Shown here: in pieces, positions 36,915 through 48,701 of the stretch
Numbering within the stretch: the stretch's first letter is position 1
Layout of the letters: each line of letters begins with the position of its first letter
NCBI GenBank assembly: GCA_037074615.1
Contig: CM073545.1
Coordinates: 16,944,001-17,008,000 of the forward strand
Reading direction: 5' to 3'
Origin: Leucaena leucocephala
Lineage: Eukaryota > Streptophyta > Magnoliopsida > Fabales > Fabaceae
Length of the DNA stretch: 64,000 bases
Program-made: the position numbers and the translations under genes
Notes under the pieces: generated by a model
The model's input: only the letters and a program-made list of their open reading frames with translations
Databases searched by the model: none
Told to the model about the DNA's origin: nothing

Positions 36915-38921
36915 ATGTCTTCCCCACTCATCTCTCTCTTTTTCTTCCAAATCCTTCGCGTCCTTATCTCAGCTTCAGCTACTGAATTCATCTACAACAC
37001 CAACTTCACCTCTACTAACATCCTTCTTTCTGGCAATGCTTCCATTGATGCTTCCATTCTCACCCTCACCAACCGCACCTCCTTCTCCGTAGGTCGAGCT
37101 TTTTACCCTTTTAAAATATCCACAAAGACTTCTAATTCTTCTTCTACTTTACCATTCTCAACCTCCTTCATTTTCTCTGTTGCTCCTTTTAAAGGCCTCC
37201 TTCCTGGACATGGATTCGTCTTCATTTTCTCTCCTTCTACAGGAACAACGGGAGTAAGCTCTGCCCAGTATTTGGGTCTCTTCAATTTCACCAATGTCGG
37301 TAATCCCGACAACCATGTTTTTGGTGTTGAATTTGATGTGTTCAAGAACCAAGAGTTTAACGATATCAATGATAATCATGTGGGTGTGGATATCAATTCG
37401 CTTACTTCTTTTAGTTCGTATGCTGCGGGTTCTTGGGTTGGGAAAGATGATGTGGAGTTTGAGGATTTGAAGCTTAATGATGGGGATAACTATCAAGTGT
37501 GGATTGATTATCTGGATTCTACACTTAATATAACTATAGTCCGTGTAGGACGAAAAAGGCCTCGGAGACCGTTGATTAGTAAGCTTGTTAATCTTTCTTC
37601 GGTTCTTTTGGATGAAATGTATGTGGGATTTTGTGGGGCAACAGGGCAACTGGTGGAGAGTCATAAAATTTTGAGTTGGAGCTTTAGTAATTCCAATTTT
37701 TCAATCGGTGATGCTTTAGTGACTTCGAATTTGCCTTCATTCTTACTTCCTAAAAGACCAGTTCTAAGGTCAACAGGTTTTATTATAGGAGTCAGCATGG
37801 GTGTCTTCTTTGTCATTGGCATTGCCAGTGTAATATTCGTACGTTTTCTTAGAAGGAAAACTAGCAAAAGAAATGAGGAAGAAGACACTGAAGACTGGGA
37901 ATTAGAGTATTGGCCACACCAAATACGTTATGAAGATATTTATGCTTCCACTAAAGGATTTTCGGACCAAAACGTGATTGGGTTTGGAGGGAATGGAAAA
38001 GTCTATAGAGGGGTTTTACAAGATGTAGAAGTTGCAGTAAAAAGAATCCCTTATGAGAGTGAGAGAGGCATGAGGGAATTTTTGTCTGAAATTTCAAGTT
38101 TAGGCAGATTGAAGCACAGGAATGTGGTGCCATTGATAGGTTGGTGTAAGAAAGAGAAAGGAAGTTTGATTTTAGTCTATGCTTATATGAGCAACGGAAG
38201 TTTAGACAAAAGGATATTTGATGTTGATGATGAGGACAAAATTTTGACATGGGAGGAAAGAATCAAGGTGTTAAAGGACGTAGCTCATGGATTATTGTAT
38301 TTGCATGAAGGTTGGGAAGTTAGTGTCTTGCATAGAGACATCAAAGCAAGCAATGTATTGCTCGATAAGGATATGAATGCGAGGTTGGCTGATTTCGGAT
38401 CAGCTCGAATTTGTCATCACGGGCAGCCTACTAATATGACTCAAGTGATTGGGACGGTTGGATACATGGCACCTGAACTAGTTCAAAGAGGGAGAGCCTC
38501 AACTCATTCCGATGTATTCAGTTTTGGTGTGTTGATTTTAGAGGTGGTTTGTGGGAGAAGACCAACTGAACAAGATAAGCCAGGTTTGGTTGCTTGGGTT
38601 TGGAGGCTAATGGAGAGAGGAGAATTATATGATGCTCTTGATGAACATTTAAAGTGGACAAGAGATCACGACACCGATGAAGCTGAACGGGTTCTTCATC
38701 TTGGTTTGTTGTGCACACGGCCTGATCCTAGTGCTAGGCCTACTATGAGACATGTTATGAAGGTGTTGGAAGAAGATAGGATGGATCTGAGCTTGACTGA
38801 AAAATTAAATTCTGCTGCCACCTCTGCAGTAAAAGCTGGAAGCTTCAATTACGAAATTTACCCGACTGTCGAGGAAATTTCCCGGTCCCATTTCTCTCTC
38901 ACAACTCAGGAGGGTCGATGA
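36915..38921 (+). CDS. LECRK-VII: L-type lectin-domain receptor kinase, class VII
   Basis: A single exon of 668 residues, as usual for LecRKs. A signal peptide (about 1-22) precedes a legume-lectin beta-sandwich (about 23-265; TEFIYNTNF at its start, FGVEFDVF and NHVGVDIN as the metal/sugar-site segments). One transmembrane helix follows (about 288-312), then a Ser/Thr kinase with glycine loop GFGGNG (356-361), VAVK (K376), HRD (473-475) and DFG (493-495), so it should be catalytically active. The Arg before the catalytic Asp marks it as an RD kinase. The C-terminus ends TTQEGR. The sequence looks most like Arabidopsis LecRK-VII.1/VII.2. LecRKs act at the plasma membrane in pathogen and wall sensing; some class VII members affect pollen or defence. 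The broken copy 3 kb downstream shows a tandem duplication. The ATG at 36915 gives a complete signal peptide. Confidence 0.93.
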   Translation: MSSPLISLFFFQILRVLISASATEFIYNTNFTSTNILLSGNASIDASILTLTNRTSFSVGRAFYPFKISTKTSNSSSTLPFSTSFIFSVAPFKGLLPGHGFVFIFSPSTGTTGVSSAQYLGLFNFTNVGNPDNHVFGVEFDVFKNQEFNDINDNHVGVDINSLTSFSSYAAGSWVGKDDVEFEDLKLNDGDNYQVWIDYLDSTLNITIVRVGRKRPRRPLISKLVNLSSVLLDEMYVGFCGATGQLVESHKILSWSFSNSNFSIGDALVTSNLPSFLLPKRPVLRSTGFIIGVSMGVFFVIGIASVIFVRFLRRKTSKRNEEEDTEDWELEYWPHQIRYEDIYASTKGFSDQNVIGFGGNGKVYRGVLQDVEVAVKRIPYESERGMREFLSEISSLGRLKHRNVVPLIGWCKKEKGSLILVYAYMSNGSLDKRIFDVDDEDKILTWEERIKVLKDVAHGLLYLHEGWEVSVLHRDIKASNVLLDKDMNARLADFGSARICHHGQPTNMTQVIGTVGYMAPELVQRGRASTHSDVFSFGVLILEVVCGRRPTEQDKPGLVAWVWRLMERGELYDALDEHLKWTRDHDTDEAERVLHLGLLCTRPDPSARPTMRHVMKVLEEDRMDLSLTEKLNSAATSAVKAGSFNYEIYPTVEEISRSHFSLTTQEGR

Positions 38922-39977
38922 GTTTATTTTCCAAAGAACTGGTTCATTGGTACCGTCACTCTGCAACTTTAATAACTCCCTTGCATTTTTCTTGGATTGA
39001 TTAATTTTGGCTGCGTCCAAATGATATCTTCATTGTTCATATATATCTTTTGAGATTCTTTTACCTGCCAATTTTAGCTCTTAAGTTATCAGATGTGTCA
39101 TTTTTTGTTTTTGTCTGAGTTCTGTGACCTGGAAAAAACTGAGAATTATGGAGTGGGAAAAAGGTGAAAGAGCAGATGTTGAATCCAATAACCTCAAATC
39201 ATGTGAAGCTTAAATAAGCCTTTTGAAGTGTTATAGATTATTGAAGTGAATTGGATTCATGTCTTCATTTATGTTGCTTGGAACAGACTGTAGACTTCTC
39301 ATGACTTCAAAATTGAAGATCGTGAACTGTGAAAGGGCAGATGTTGAACCCTATTACTTCAAACACTGTAATCCTTATTACCAACAAGCTCAAAAATGAT
39401 AGTAGGATCAAAAGAGAGGAAATCAGTCACATTAAAATTACCTTTTGAAGAGGTTTGCTTGATATTCAAAAACTGCTCAACAACAGGGGAATGTGGAGTA
39501 AATGTTTATTTTTTATTTTTTTAAAGAGTTTGATTTTTGGTACCAAAAACACATCAAAGAGCTTGATTAATGAATAACAAAAAAAACTTTTAGTTCAAGG
39601 TTAGTGGTGGTGGTTGAAACTAAAGGTTAAGCCATGGAATTTGCATGCAAGAGGTACACTTGCAATGGAAGAGATAGGGCAGTTCAGTTTACGCAACTTA
39701 ACGAGCAGATTGATTGTTTTGACCATATACGATTTACCGTATTATTTAATTTCTTATTTTCATTTTTTAAGGGTTAGATTCATGAAACCAAACATGTCCT
39801 TTTAGGGTGACTAGGTTGTCGAGAGATTAATATTGTGGAATTGACGCTTACTTATGTTGACTTGCCTCTCATTCACTCGCCTATTTCTTCTTTCATGCCA
39901 CCACCCCACGAGACCCGCGTGTTTGCATGATAAAGTATCGCTTTTAATAACGTGGGTAATTTTTCCAAGGAAGATCA

Positions 39978-40531
39978 TATTTATATAAGAGTTTAAAAAA
40001 AATTTATAAAAAAAGAGATTTTTGGATAATTTTTAGAAAATAACTTTTAGAAAAAAATTTATGAAAAAAAGTTATTTTCAATAAGTGTTTGGATGGTTAT
40101 TGTTAAAAGGATTTTTATAATTAAAAAATTATTGGTATGATTTTATTAAAAATATGAGAGAGGAGAGAAGATAGAGGGTGAAAAAGAGAAAAAATGGAGA
40201 GGAGAAATGAGGGATGAGGGATGAGAGATGAGAGATGAGAGATAAGAGTAGGTAGAGAAGAAAGATGAGAGATGAGAGATAAGAGATAAGAGAGGAGAGA
40301 TGAGAGATGGTGTAAGAAAAAATAAGGGAAAAATAGTAATTTGATAATTCATAAGCTCTTTTACTATTTTAGAAGCTAATCTCAGTAATTTATTCAAAAC
40401 ATTGATTTTAAATCATGATTTGATCTAAAAGTTTTTTGGATAAATATTGTTGTTTGTTTTAAAATTTCTTCAAACTAAATTTTGGACTAATTTTTTTTAA
40501 ATTACGGTTTAGATATTTTCCAAATACCCAC
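39978..40531. mobile_element. MITE copy 10, left end decayed
   Basis: The right end is CCAAATACCCAC, followed by TAA. The interior has tandem GAGATGAGAGAT repeats (about 40205-40310) and the core AAATAGTAATTTGATAATTC. Confidence 0.6.
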
Positions 40532-40945
40532 TAAAATTATTAAAAGTTTCTTATTATAAAATTTATTTCTTAAAATTACCTAAAAATTTGTTTAATAATC
40601 TGCATGCAACTTATATTTATAGTTGTGTTTGTATACAATATATTTTTGATTATATATAAAATAAAAGATATTCGTATAAATTTTTAAATTGGTCTCAAAT
40701 AAAATTAGGTTAATTATTAATAGTTCATTCCTCTAAGAAAATGTTAGAGATCCATGACTTCTAAATGGGATTTGTTTGTAATTAAATATTTATTTGGGGT
40801 CTATTTGTTTTTTAGTAAAAATAATGATGAGATAATCTTATCTATCCTTAATTAATTTTGGCGCGATTTGTTCCCTACAAAGGATTTTCACGCGCGCCAT
40901 ACAACAAAAGGGCACTATCAGTGTACCCGAAAGCGGCAGGCATAA

Positions 40946-41612
40946 GTGTGCCAGTTTGAAAGGACATTAAACTATAGTTTTATAAATATTTTTAATTTAA
41001 ATTTTGATTTAATAATTTTTTAAATAAATAACTATATTTTTTTATAAATATTTTTATATTAAACTATGATTTAAAATTATAGTTTTAGATAAACTATTAT
41101 GATTAATTTTTAAAACAGTAAAATATCTTATAAAATATCTAATTACTATTTTACCTTTATTTTTTTTCTCTTTTTTTTCCTCTTTCTCTCTCTCCCCTCT
41201 TCCATATCTACTGTCACCTTCGCCTATACTTGCCATCGACATGTTTAATGCTTCTATTATTATGTTGCTGTTTCTGTTTTGCCGTCGACGTGCTCGTCTT
41301 TTGTCATCAACATATGTGCTATGGGAGAATAGAATTAGACAGGGTACGTTGCGGTCGACAATAATACTTGCGAGATGCAGAGGTGTGTGAGCAGTAGAAG
41401 AAAGAAGGAGAGAAGATTTTTTTGTTTTAATAAAATTATATTTTTTATAATAATTTATCAATAATAAAAATCTTTCTACTAATAACTATCAAAACATCCA
41501 TTTTTTTATAACTATTTTTTTTATAAGCCTTTCTCTAATTTTTTTTTTAAATTGTCAAAAAAAAATCTTTTTTTTCTATAAACTATTTTTTTAAAATCTA
41601 ACTAAACAAGCC
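40946..41612. mobile_element. MITE copy 11, TAA target duplication
   Basis: It begins GTGTGCCAGTTTG and ends ACTAAACAAGCC, with TAA at 40943-40945 and 41613-41615. The core is in reverse (CTAATTACTATTTTACC) with a CT-rich block (about 41160-41205). Confidence 0.7.
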
Positions 41613-42088
41613 TAATACCTACCTCACATAGCTCCTTTCGTGGGATCTTACCCGTTTAACTAATTAATTATAATAAAAATTATTATTTAACATTTTTAAA
41701 AAAATAATTGTTTAATTCTTTTTTTTTTAATATTTATTACTCTTTATCATTCAGTTTTTTTTTTCTCATTAAAACACGTCACAAAATTAAAAATTCTGTT
41801 GACAGCATTAATGACTTAACAGTCTGCCATGGATTTCGGTACTTCAACGGAGCAAATGTGATTTGGCCGTAGTAATGAATTTACTGTAAAAAGTGTCATT
41901 TTTGCTAATCGGGAGGCCAAACATGTTGAAAACAACCGAGTCTTAAATATTTCCAACTAGTCCTGAAAATCTCTCCAATGAATCCACTCTTCCTTCACCC
42001 ATCAGAAAAAGAAAACGTTAGAACCGAAGATGCCTGTGTTTTGTGTTATGCTCTCATGAACCAAAAGCCTCCATTGAAATTTACTTGA

Positions 42089-43690
42089 ATGTTCACTGAG
42101 TCTTCATCATCTACCTTCCCTTCTCTCCAAGTTCTTTTTTCATGGGAAAAAAAAGCATTTAAAAAGGACCTCACTTGTTGCTCTTCTCTACCTTATCATC
42201 TCCCTTCTTCACTCGACAACTACACCGCGCTCTGTGTCTGCAACACAAACTTCAAATCTTCTAACATCTTCCTCTGTGGAAACTCTTCTATTCAGTCATC
42301 CATTCTCGTTCTTACCAATCGAAGTTTCTTCTCCATAAGCCGAGCTTTTTACTCTTACAAAATACCCACTAAGGCACCTAACTCTTCTTCTACCCTTCTT
42401 CCCTTTGCAACTTCCTTCATTTTCTCTATTGCTCCCATTAAGCATTTTCTCATTGGTCAAGGCTTCGTCATATTCTCACCTACTAGGGGCTTCAACGGCA
42501 CGACCTCATCTCAGTACATTGGCCTTTTGAATTTCACTAATCAAGGTAATCCTCAAAACCATGCTTTTGGAGTTGAGTTTGATGTCAGAAAGAATGTAGA
42601 TAAGAGATTACCAAGAGATTATTGCAGCAACAAGTGGGTTCTCATAAGAGAAGGTGATAGGAATAGGAGGTAATGGAAAAGTATATAAAGGGGTCTTGCA
42701 TGGAGAAGAAGTTGCAGTCAAGAGACTCTCTCATGAAACAGAATCAGGAATAAGAGAGTTCTTGGCTCAGTTTCAAGCTTAGGCAGATTGAAACACAGAA
42801 ATCTGGTGAACTTCAGAGGTTGGTGCAAAAGAGAAAAAGGAAGTTTCATATTAGTCTATGATTACATGGAGAATGGAAGTTTAGACAAATGGATCTTTGA
42901 AAGTGAGGAAGAAGAAGAAGAAGAAGAAGATAGAAGAAAGATGCTGACTTGGGAGGAGAGGATTCAAGTTCTAAAGAATGTAGCCTCTGGGATTCTATAC
43001 CTGCATGAGAGTTGGGAAGGTCTTGCATAGAGACATCAAATCCAGCAATGTTCTGCTCGACAAAGACATGAACGCGAGATTGGGAGATTTCGGATTGGCT
43101 CGCATGCATGATCATCATGGGCAGATAGCAACGACAACAAAAGTGATTGGAACTATAGGGTACATAGCCCCAGAAGTGATAAAATCAGGAAGAGCATCAA
43201 CAGAGTCTGATGTTTTTGGTTTTGGAATATTAGTTTTAGAAGTGGTTTGTGGGAGAAGACCAATTGAAGAAGTTAAACCAGGTTGATTGAATGGTTAATG
43301 TCTCTAATGGTGATTGATGAGTTACACTGTGCTCTTGATGAAAGGTTGAAGGCCAAAGGAGGATGTGTGATTGAGGAAGTGGAAAGAATGATTCGTTTGG
43401 GTTTGCTTTGTGCAAGTTCTGACCCTAATGTTAGGCCTACAATGAGGCAAGTGGTTAATATGCTGGAAGGAGAATTTGAAGGCAATAATATGACCGAACA
43501 GAACAGTGAGGGAGAGAATTTGCTTGAGAAAATAAAATCAGCAGCAATGTGGTCTGAAACTGCTCTAGCTTTTTCTAACGCAAGACACCCAACATTTGAT
43601 GACTTGATGTTGAGTTCTTATTCTAAAACTTCTGCAAGTAACTCATATGCCATCCCAGATTCAGATATCATCCTAGAAGAAGGAAGATAG
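42089..43690 (+). pseudogene. Broken tandem copy of the class VII lectin receptor kinase
   Basis: Similar along its length to the intact gene at 36915-38921. The lectin half (CNTNFKSSNIFLCGNSS ... FGVEFDVRKNVD) ends abruptly near 42600 and continues at the juxtamembrane stretch (RDYQEI, AATSGFS) in another frame. About 200 residues are therefore missing: the second half of the lectin domain and the transmembrane helix. Further damage: a TAA stop just before the glycine loop (about 42648), a one-base loss in the EFLAQ-SSLGRLK region (about 42770), a five-base loss before VLHRDIK (about 43020), and a one-base loss after KPG (about 43283). The kinase residues themselves (GIGGNG, VAVK, HRD, DFG) and the C-terminal LEEGR survive in scattered frames, which points to recent decay. 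The signal peptide also looks disrupted. Confidence 0.9.
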
Positions 43691-44352
43691 GTGTTTGGTT
43701 ATGACAGCTTTTGGTTTATTCATTTTTTGGTTTTGTAACAAAGTATTCTTAGATTAGATAGATTCGGTTTGCTAAAGAATTTCTCCCAGTCTCACTAAAA
43801 TGGAATCCAACTTAATTGCCTTTTTTTGGCCTGAGGGCTAACATGTTTATTTATGGATCATTCGCTCTCCCTAACTTCTTGCACTCTACAATTTCTGCGT
43901 AATGAGCAAGGGGACTGTAAAGTTCTGGGCGGAAAGAAAACATGTCCAAGTCTTCTTTAGACTTTAGAGTCTATGGCCAAAAGTAAAATTATACTTTAAA
44001 GCCACTTGCAACAAATAAAGGCTACTTTGAAGTCTTTGCAAAATCTTTTAATAACCAATGGTAACAAATATTTCAGTGATCTTTTGCCATTGAGAAGATA
44101 TAATGTAATTTTCTCAGAATTTCTGCAAATCGTATGGTGCTTCAAAATTGGCTTGTTACGTATGTATAGGAGAAATATATGAGTAGTGGAAGGAGCATCA
44201 ATTTCTTCTTATAGATGCTTTCAGTTTACATGATTAAATATTACAGTAAGGCTCTCTGCTATATAATGAAGGCATATATGTGTATATATAGTCATTAAAT
44301 TATGTATTCTGCTGCAGAATTGGCAACAAGTGAATAACTAACTAATTGAAGC
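43691..44352. other. Convergent intergenic spacer
   Basis: This lies between the 3' ends of the LecRK pseudogene (plus) and the CDK-like kinase (minus). AT-rich, with no repeat or gene visible; it probably holds both 3' UTRs. Confidence 0.6.
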
Positions 44353-47300
44353 CTACTTTCTCAGTGCACGAATTTTCCCACCTCTTGACTTGTCAATTCG
44401 TGCTCGTCTTGAAAATTCTTGGATCTTTCGATCATGCTCTTTAAGCATCTGATCCATGCTGTTTGAAGAAGCTAGTAATGGACCAGAGAGATATATCTTG
44501 TTTTCTGTGTACCCACCACGGCCTCCCTGAAACGGTGACCAACAACAAGAATTCAGCAAAACTCCAGGAAAATTTATGAATTTAGTGGAGTTAATCAAAT
44601 ATTGACCAGGTAAATAAAGTAAAACAAGAAATCAATGAAGACCAACCGGAGTCAATTCTTGAGTAGAGCCTCTTGCATTTTCTATCTGACTGAGATCCAC
44701 AATTCGAGGGGAATGGCGTTTTCTATCATGCCTTCTTGACTCTGACGCATTAGTTGACTCCACAGATTTTCTAACTTCAATTGTTTTTCTGGGCAGCAAG
44801 GAAATTGGTTTTTCCTCATGATCTTCAGATGATGAAGTAGTCCTGGAGGCAACTAAACCAGATAGTTTTGACAAGTTGACTCTGTTGGAACCAAGAGGCC
44901 CTTCATCAACTTCCTTTCCACACCTTGCTGCTAATTGAATACCAGGAACCAGTGGACCTGAATGTGAAGGCCTCTTATAAAGAGGTCCACTGAAATTATT
45001 TTCCATTTCTTTAACATGTGACTGTTTTTGTGGGGGATAAACCCAAAATCCAGAAACAGGTTCTCTGTGGGGGTTGTTGTTAAACACTTCACTTCGGCTC
45101 TTTGAATTGGAATGTTGCCCTCCTTGCTGCATCAAATAAGAATACGATGAATCGAGAATCAGAAAAACGAGATCTATAAAATTAGGAAAAACCGATGGAA
45201 AATTAGGATTATAAACTTCTTTAGATTACCTGTGTTGATATGCGTGGCCCAACGACATTGTGCTTTGATGGAATAGTTACCCCCGGTTCCTTTTCTTTTC
45301 TAACTACTTGCCTGAGACGATAAATAAATATGTCCAATTATTAACAATTAATAGTACGCTTAAATAGCAAGAAAGCCTCCCATTTGAGAGAAACAGCTGG
45401 AATACTAGTTGCTAAAACAAATTAAATCTCAATTTCTTCCTCAACCTAAGAGAATTATCGAATAGCAAGTACCTTCTGGTTTCTTCATCCCGTAATTTAG
45501 AATCAATCTCTTTGCTGGGAGGATACTTTGGTAAACTTGATGGATCACAAGCAAGGGGATCTGTAGTGAAGAACTAGCAATAGAGGAAAAAATATAAATA
45601 AGGAGAATTATATGCGAGGAACTACAATATATTGTTTAAGGCATTTCAGGAGAGATACAGCTACTTTCTACTTCCCAATATAGCAGTATGGTGACACCAT
45701 ATATAGGATGAAGGTGCTATTTAATATGAAAAGATTATATAGCTGAGAAAATAAAGGAAGGAAAACGAGGACCAAGAGACAAAATGGGAAAACTTGACAA
45801 AAAAGAGTTTTGCTTCTCAAGTACACATTAAGATGAGAAGTTACTCGGTGCCACTTGGATAATTCTGGAGTAGGACAGCTCAGTCTCGAGTCTCAACCAG
45901 ACTATGCATTTATAGATTATATTGGAAAAATAACCAGCATACCTCACTTTTTAGAGCACCTGCTGCTGTCCCTCGTTGTGCAGGATCTATAGAAAGTAGT
46001 GTCTCTATAAGTCTCACCGAAGCAGATGGATATTCTTTAAATGTTTCTGTAATACATTTTCTGTATCGGTGAGGAGGCCTGAATACTGCAGCATGTGGCA
46101 ATCGCTGTTTAAGCCAATAGTCCTCAGATGGTGATCCACAAAGCTTGAAAATCCTGTGCAGTTGCTCAACCTACATGGAACTAATTTTTTTTTACTATAT
46201 ACAATAACTACATTAACATACAATATCAATTTGAGAAACTGGAATCAGCTGTTTACTCTGGTATATATGAGCTTGGAATTGTGCATAAGAAAGTGGAAAC
46301 CACTGTTGACTTTAATGTAAACTTGACTGTGGACAGAACGGGGAAAAAAGACAAGGAGATAACCTGATAGGGTCCCACAACCCTTGAAAACCTACAGCAG
46401 ATGTAGGAAGAGGGCCAGGACTGCAGAAGGGTGTAGCTGTGGGGTCATATGAGAAACAGAGAGGATATGGAAAGGTGCAAAGATCAGAAGGTTTTGAAGT
46501 AGTGGGTGAAAAAGTCAATAGGGGAGTGGGTGTGGCAGAACACATGATTGAGCAGTAGTTACCCATAGCTAACTACTGCACGTACCAGCCATTAAATAGT
46601 AGATAGGCAGTTATTTGCATTCTTCATGTTATATTCTTTAATTATTACGTATAAACTTCAGGCCAAAAGATAAATTAAAAAAATCCGATCCTTTTATAGT
46701 ATAAATAGGTAAAAGCTAATGATTATGCGTCGTTTATATAATTGGAGGTTCTCTGTTCTGGATTACTAGAATATGATGTGTCGCAGATCTTTCCACCTAC
46801 TGCTCCAACAATATTCTTAGCTTTATTAGTTTTATGAGTTAAGATACTTGCTCAAAATTTATAGTAAAGATTCTTTCCTTTCTTCTCACTTTTATCTATC
46901 TTAGATTCTATCATAACGCACCAACAAAAAGTGACCATTACTACGTAATTTGCACTCCAGATGTAATTTTTCATTCATAAATAATGATTATGCTCCAAGC
47001 ATTCTCATTTGACCTCTTGGATTAATACATCAAATGCATTAACGAAGCCTAATGACTAGTAGTGAAGGCATTCATAGATAAGTATTGAATGATGAAACTA
47101 GAATCTTAATTATCATACCTCAGTTTTTCCTGCCAATATAGGCCTTCCAGTATATAGTTCCCCAAGTATGCAACCAATGCTCCACAAATCTACCGCGACT
47201 CCATAATGAGATGCTCCAAGTAGAAGCTCTGGTGGTCTATACCAGAGAGTAACTACACGACTGGTCAATGGAACACTATGATTGGGGTCAAAGAAACTTG

Positions 47301-48701
47301 CCAACCCAAAATCCGCAATTTTTAAGATGCCATTGTTGTCAATGAGAAGATTTGAGCCCTTTATGTCACGGTGGAGGACACCACGACTATGACAATGATC
47401 CAATCCACTAAGAAGTTGTTGCATGTAGCACTTAACCTGATAACAAACATTACTTCAGATTCAGACCTTTTCACATCAAAATGAAGAAGAAAGAAAGCAC
47501 AATATCAAAAAGAATTCATCATTACCTGTGGTTCAGAAAACTTGATGCCAGGACATGATGCTAGTCCAGAAAGATCATGCTCCATATACTCAAAAATGAG
47601 GTACAGGCTGCGAGAGGTCTGAGATGTTATCAAGCCTTCCAACTTGATAATATTTGGATGGTCGAGTCTACGCAGAAGGAGGATTTCCCTTGCCATAAAC
47701 TTTACACTCTCAGGATCAAGATTATCAAACCGAACTCTCTTTAAAGCAACAATCTTTTGGTGAGTCACATCACGTGCTTTATAAACGGTACTGTAAGTTC
47801 CTTGGCCAATCTGCAAGGTCAGATGTTATTGCATGGCTTATTAAAGAAACAAATAGAGCATCATCTCCATACAAATGAAACTTATGTTGCAATAAGACAT
47901 AACTAGACCAACCCAACTGGCAACTGGTATTCTCTTTTTGCACAAAAGAATGAAAAATAACCCTGTCGGGGACTCCTAAACATCACATTCAATTGCAAAA
48001 CGCATTTCTATGAAGTATCTAGTCTACCACATTTTGAAATCAAACTTTCCCGAGTCCCTTGCATTCTTTCCTAAGAAATCGAGGTTCCTTATAAGTAGGG
48101 ATTAGCCAAAAGAGGTATCCTGGTTTATGTTTCATGAATTAAACATCCACATGATTACTTGTATTAATAATTTTGATGTGATAAAGATAATTATCTTCTT
48201 TAAATACAAATATTAGGCTATTTATATTCAAATTTTCAAATTTCACAACGTAGACTGAGTAACTAAAATAGATAGTTAGAAACTTACTTTATTTAACCTC
48301 TCAAAAGTATTGGCACTTCGAGGTATCCATCCCTTGATAGCTTCACCGGCCACAGAAGAAAGCCAACTCGGCCATCCCGCTGCAACTTGCTCTCCTTCTG
48401 CAGCCTTTGGAACCTTTCCAAGACCGGGATTGTTAAGGACTGTTAATTCAGGCTTCTCTATTTCCTTATTCCCCACTTGATCATCATACAACTGAAATGC
48501 GCCATTGGTTTTCTTGTCAATCAATGAAATCTTCACATCACTTCCATCTAACTTATCTGTTGCCCAAACCCCCTCGTTTCTTTTAGAGGAATTCAACCTT
48601 GAAACACGCAGCTCTGACCCTCTCTTGCTAGATAATGATTTCTTCGTCAAATCTTCCCGGCTGTCTTCCACAGCTGATGTCTTGGAACATATGCAGCCCA
48701 T
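44353..48701 (-). CDS. CDK-like Ser/Thr kinase, At1g54610/IBS1 type, with lipidated N-terminus
   Basis: Eight exons on the minus strand: 48288-48701, 47526-47810, 47119-47436, 45943-46170, 45473-45573, 45230-45311, 44647-45126, 44353-44526; 693 residues, all GT-AG and in frame. The protein starts MGCICSK, a textbook N-myristoylation (Gly2) plus palmitoylation (Cys3, Cys5) site. The non-catalytic region 1-138 is followed by a CDK-type kinase domain: GQGTYSTVYKA, VALK (K162), an ESVKFMAREI helix (E180) where CDKs have PSTAIRE, HRDIKGSNLL (D257), DFGLA (D275), then SRVVTLWYRPPELLLG. A basic C-terminal tail (exons 5-8) ends KIRALRK. This layout is that of the plant At1g54610 group, which includes IBS1 (BABA-induced priming and sterility). 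Cyclin partner and substrates are unknown. A donor-like CAG|GTATAT near 49098 (minus) suggests a 5' UTR intron; not proven. Confidence 0.92.

Larger units (their letters stand above)
38922..42088. other. Intergenic region between the tandem LecRK copies
   Basis: It holds two MITE copies (about 39978-40531 and 40946-41612). The first kilobase after the LecRK stop shows a repeated phrase (AGGGCAGATGTTGAACC-like at about 39171 and 39336) suggesting a local duplication. No ORF of note; the 63-codon frame at 39614 has no recognisable content. Confidence 0.55.

Noticed and set aside
37103..38718. Minus-strand frames of 66-168 codons
   Set aside because: Antisense shadows of the intact LecRK gene.
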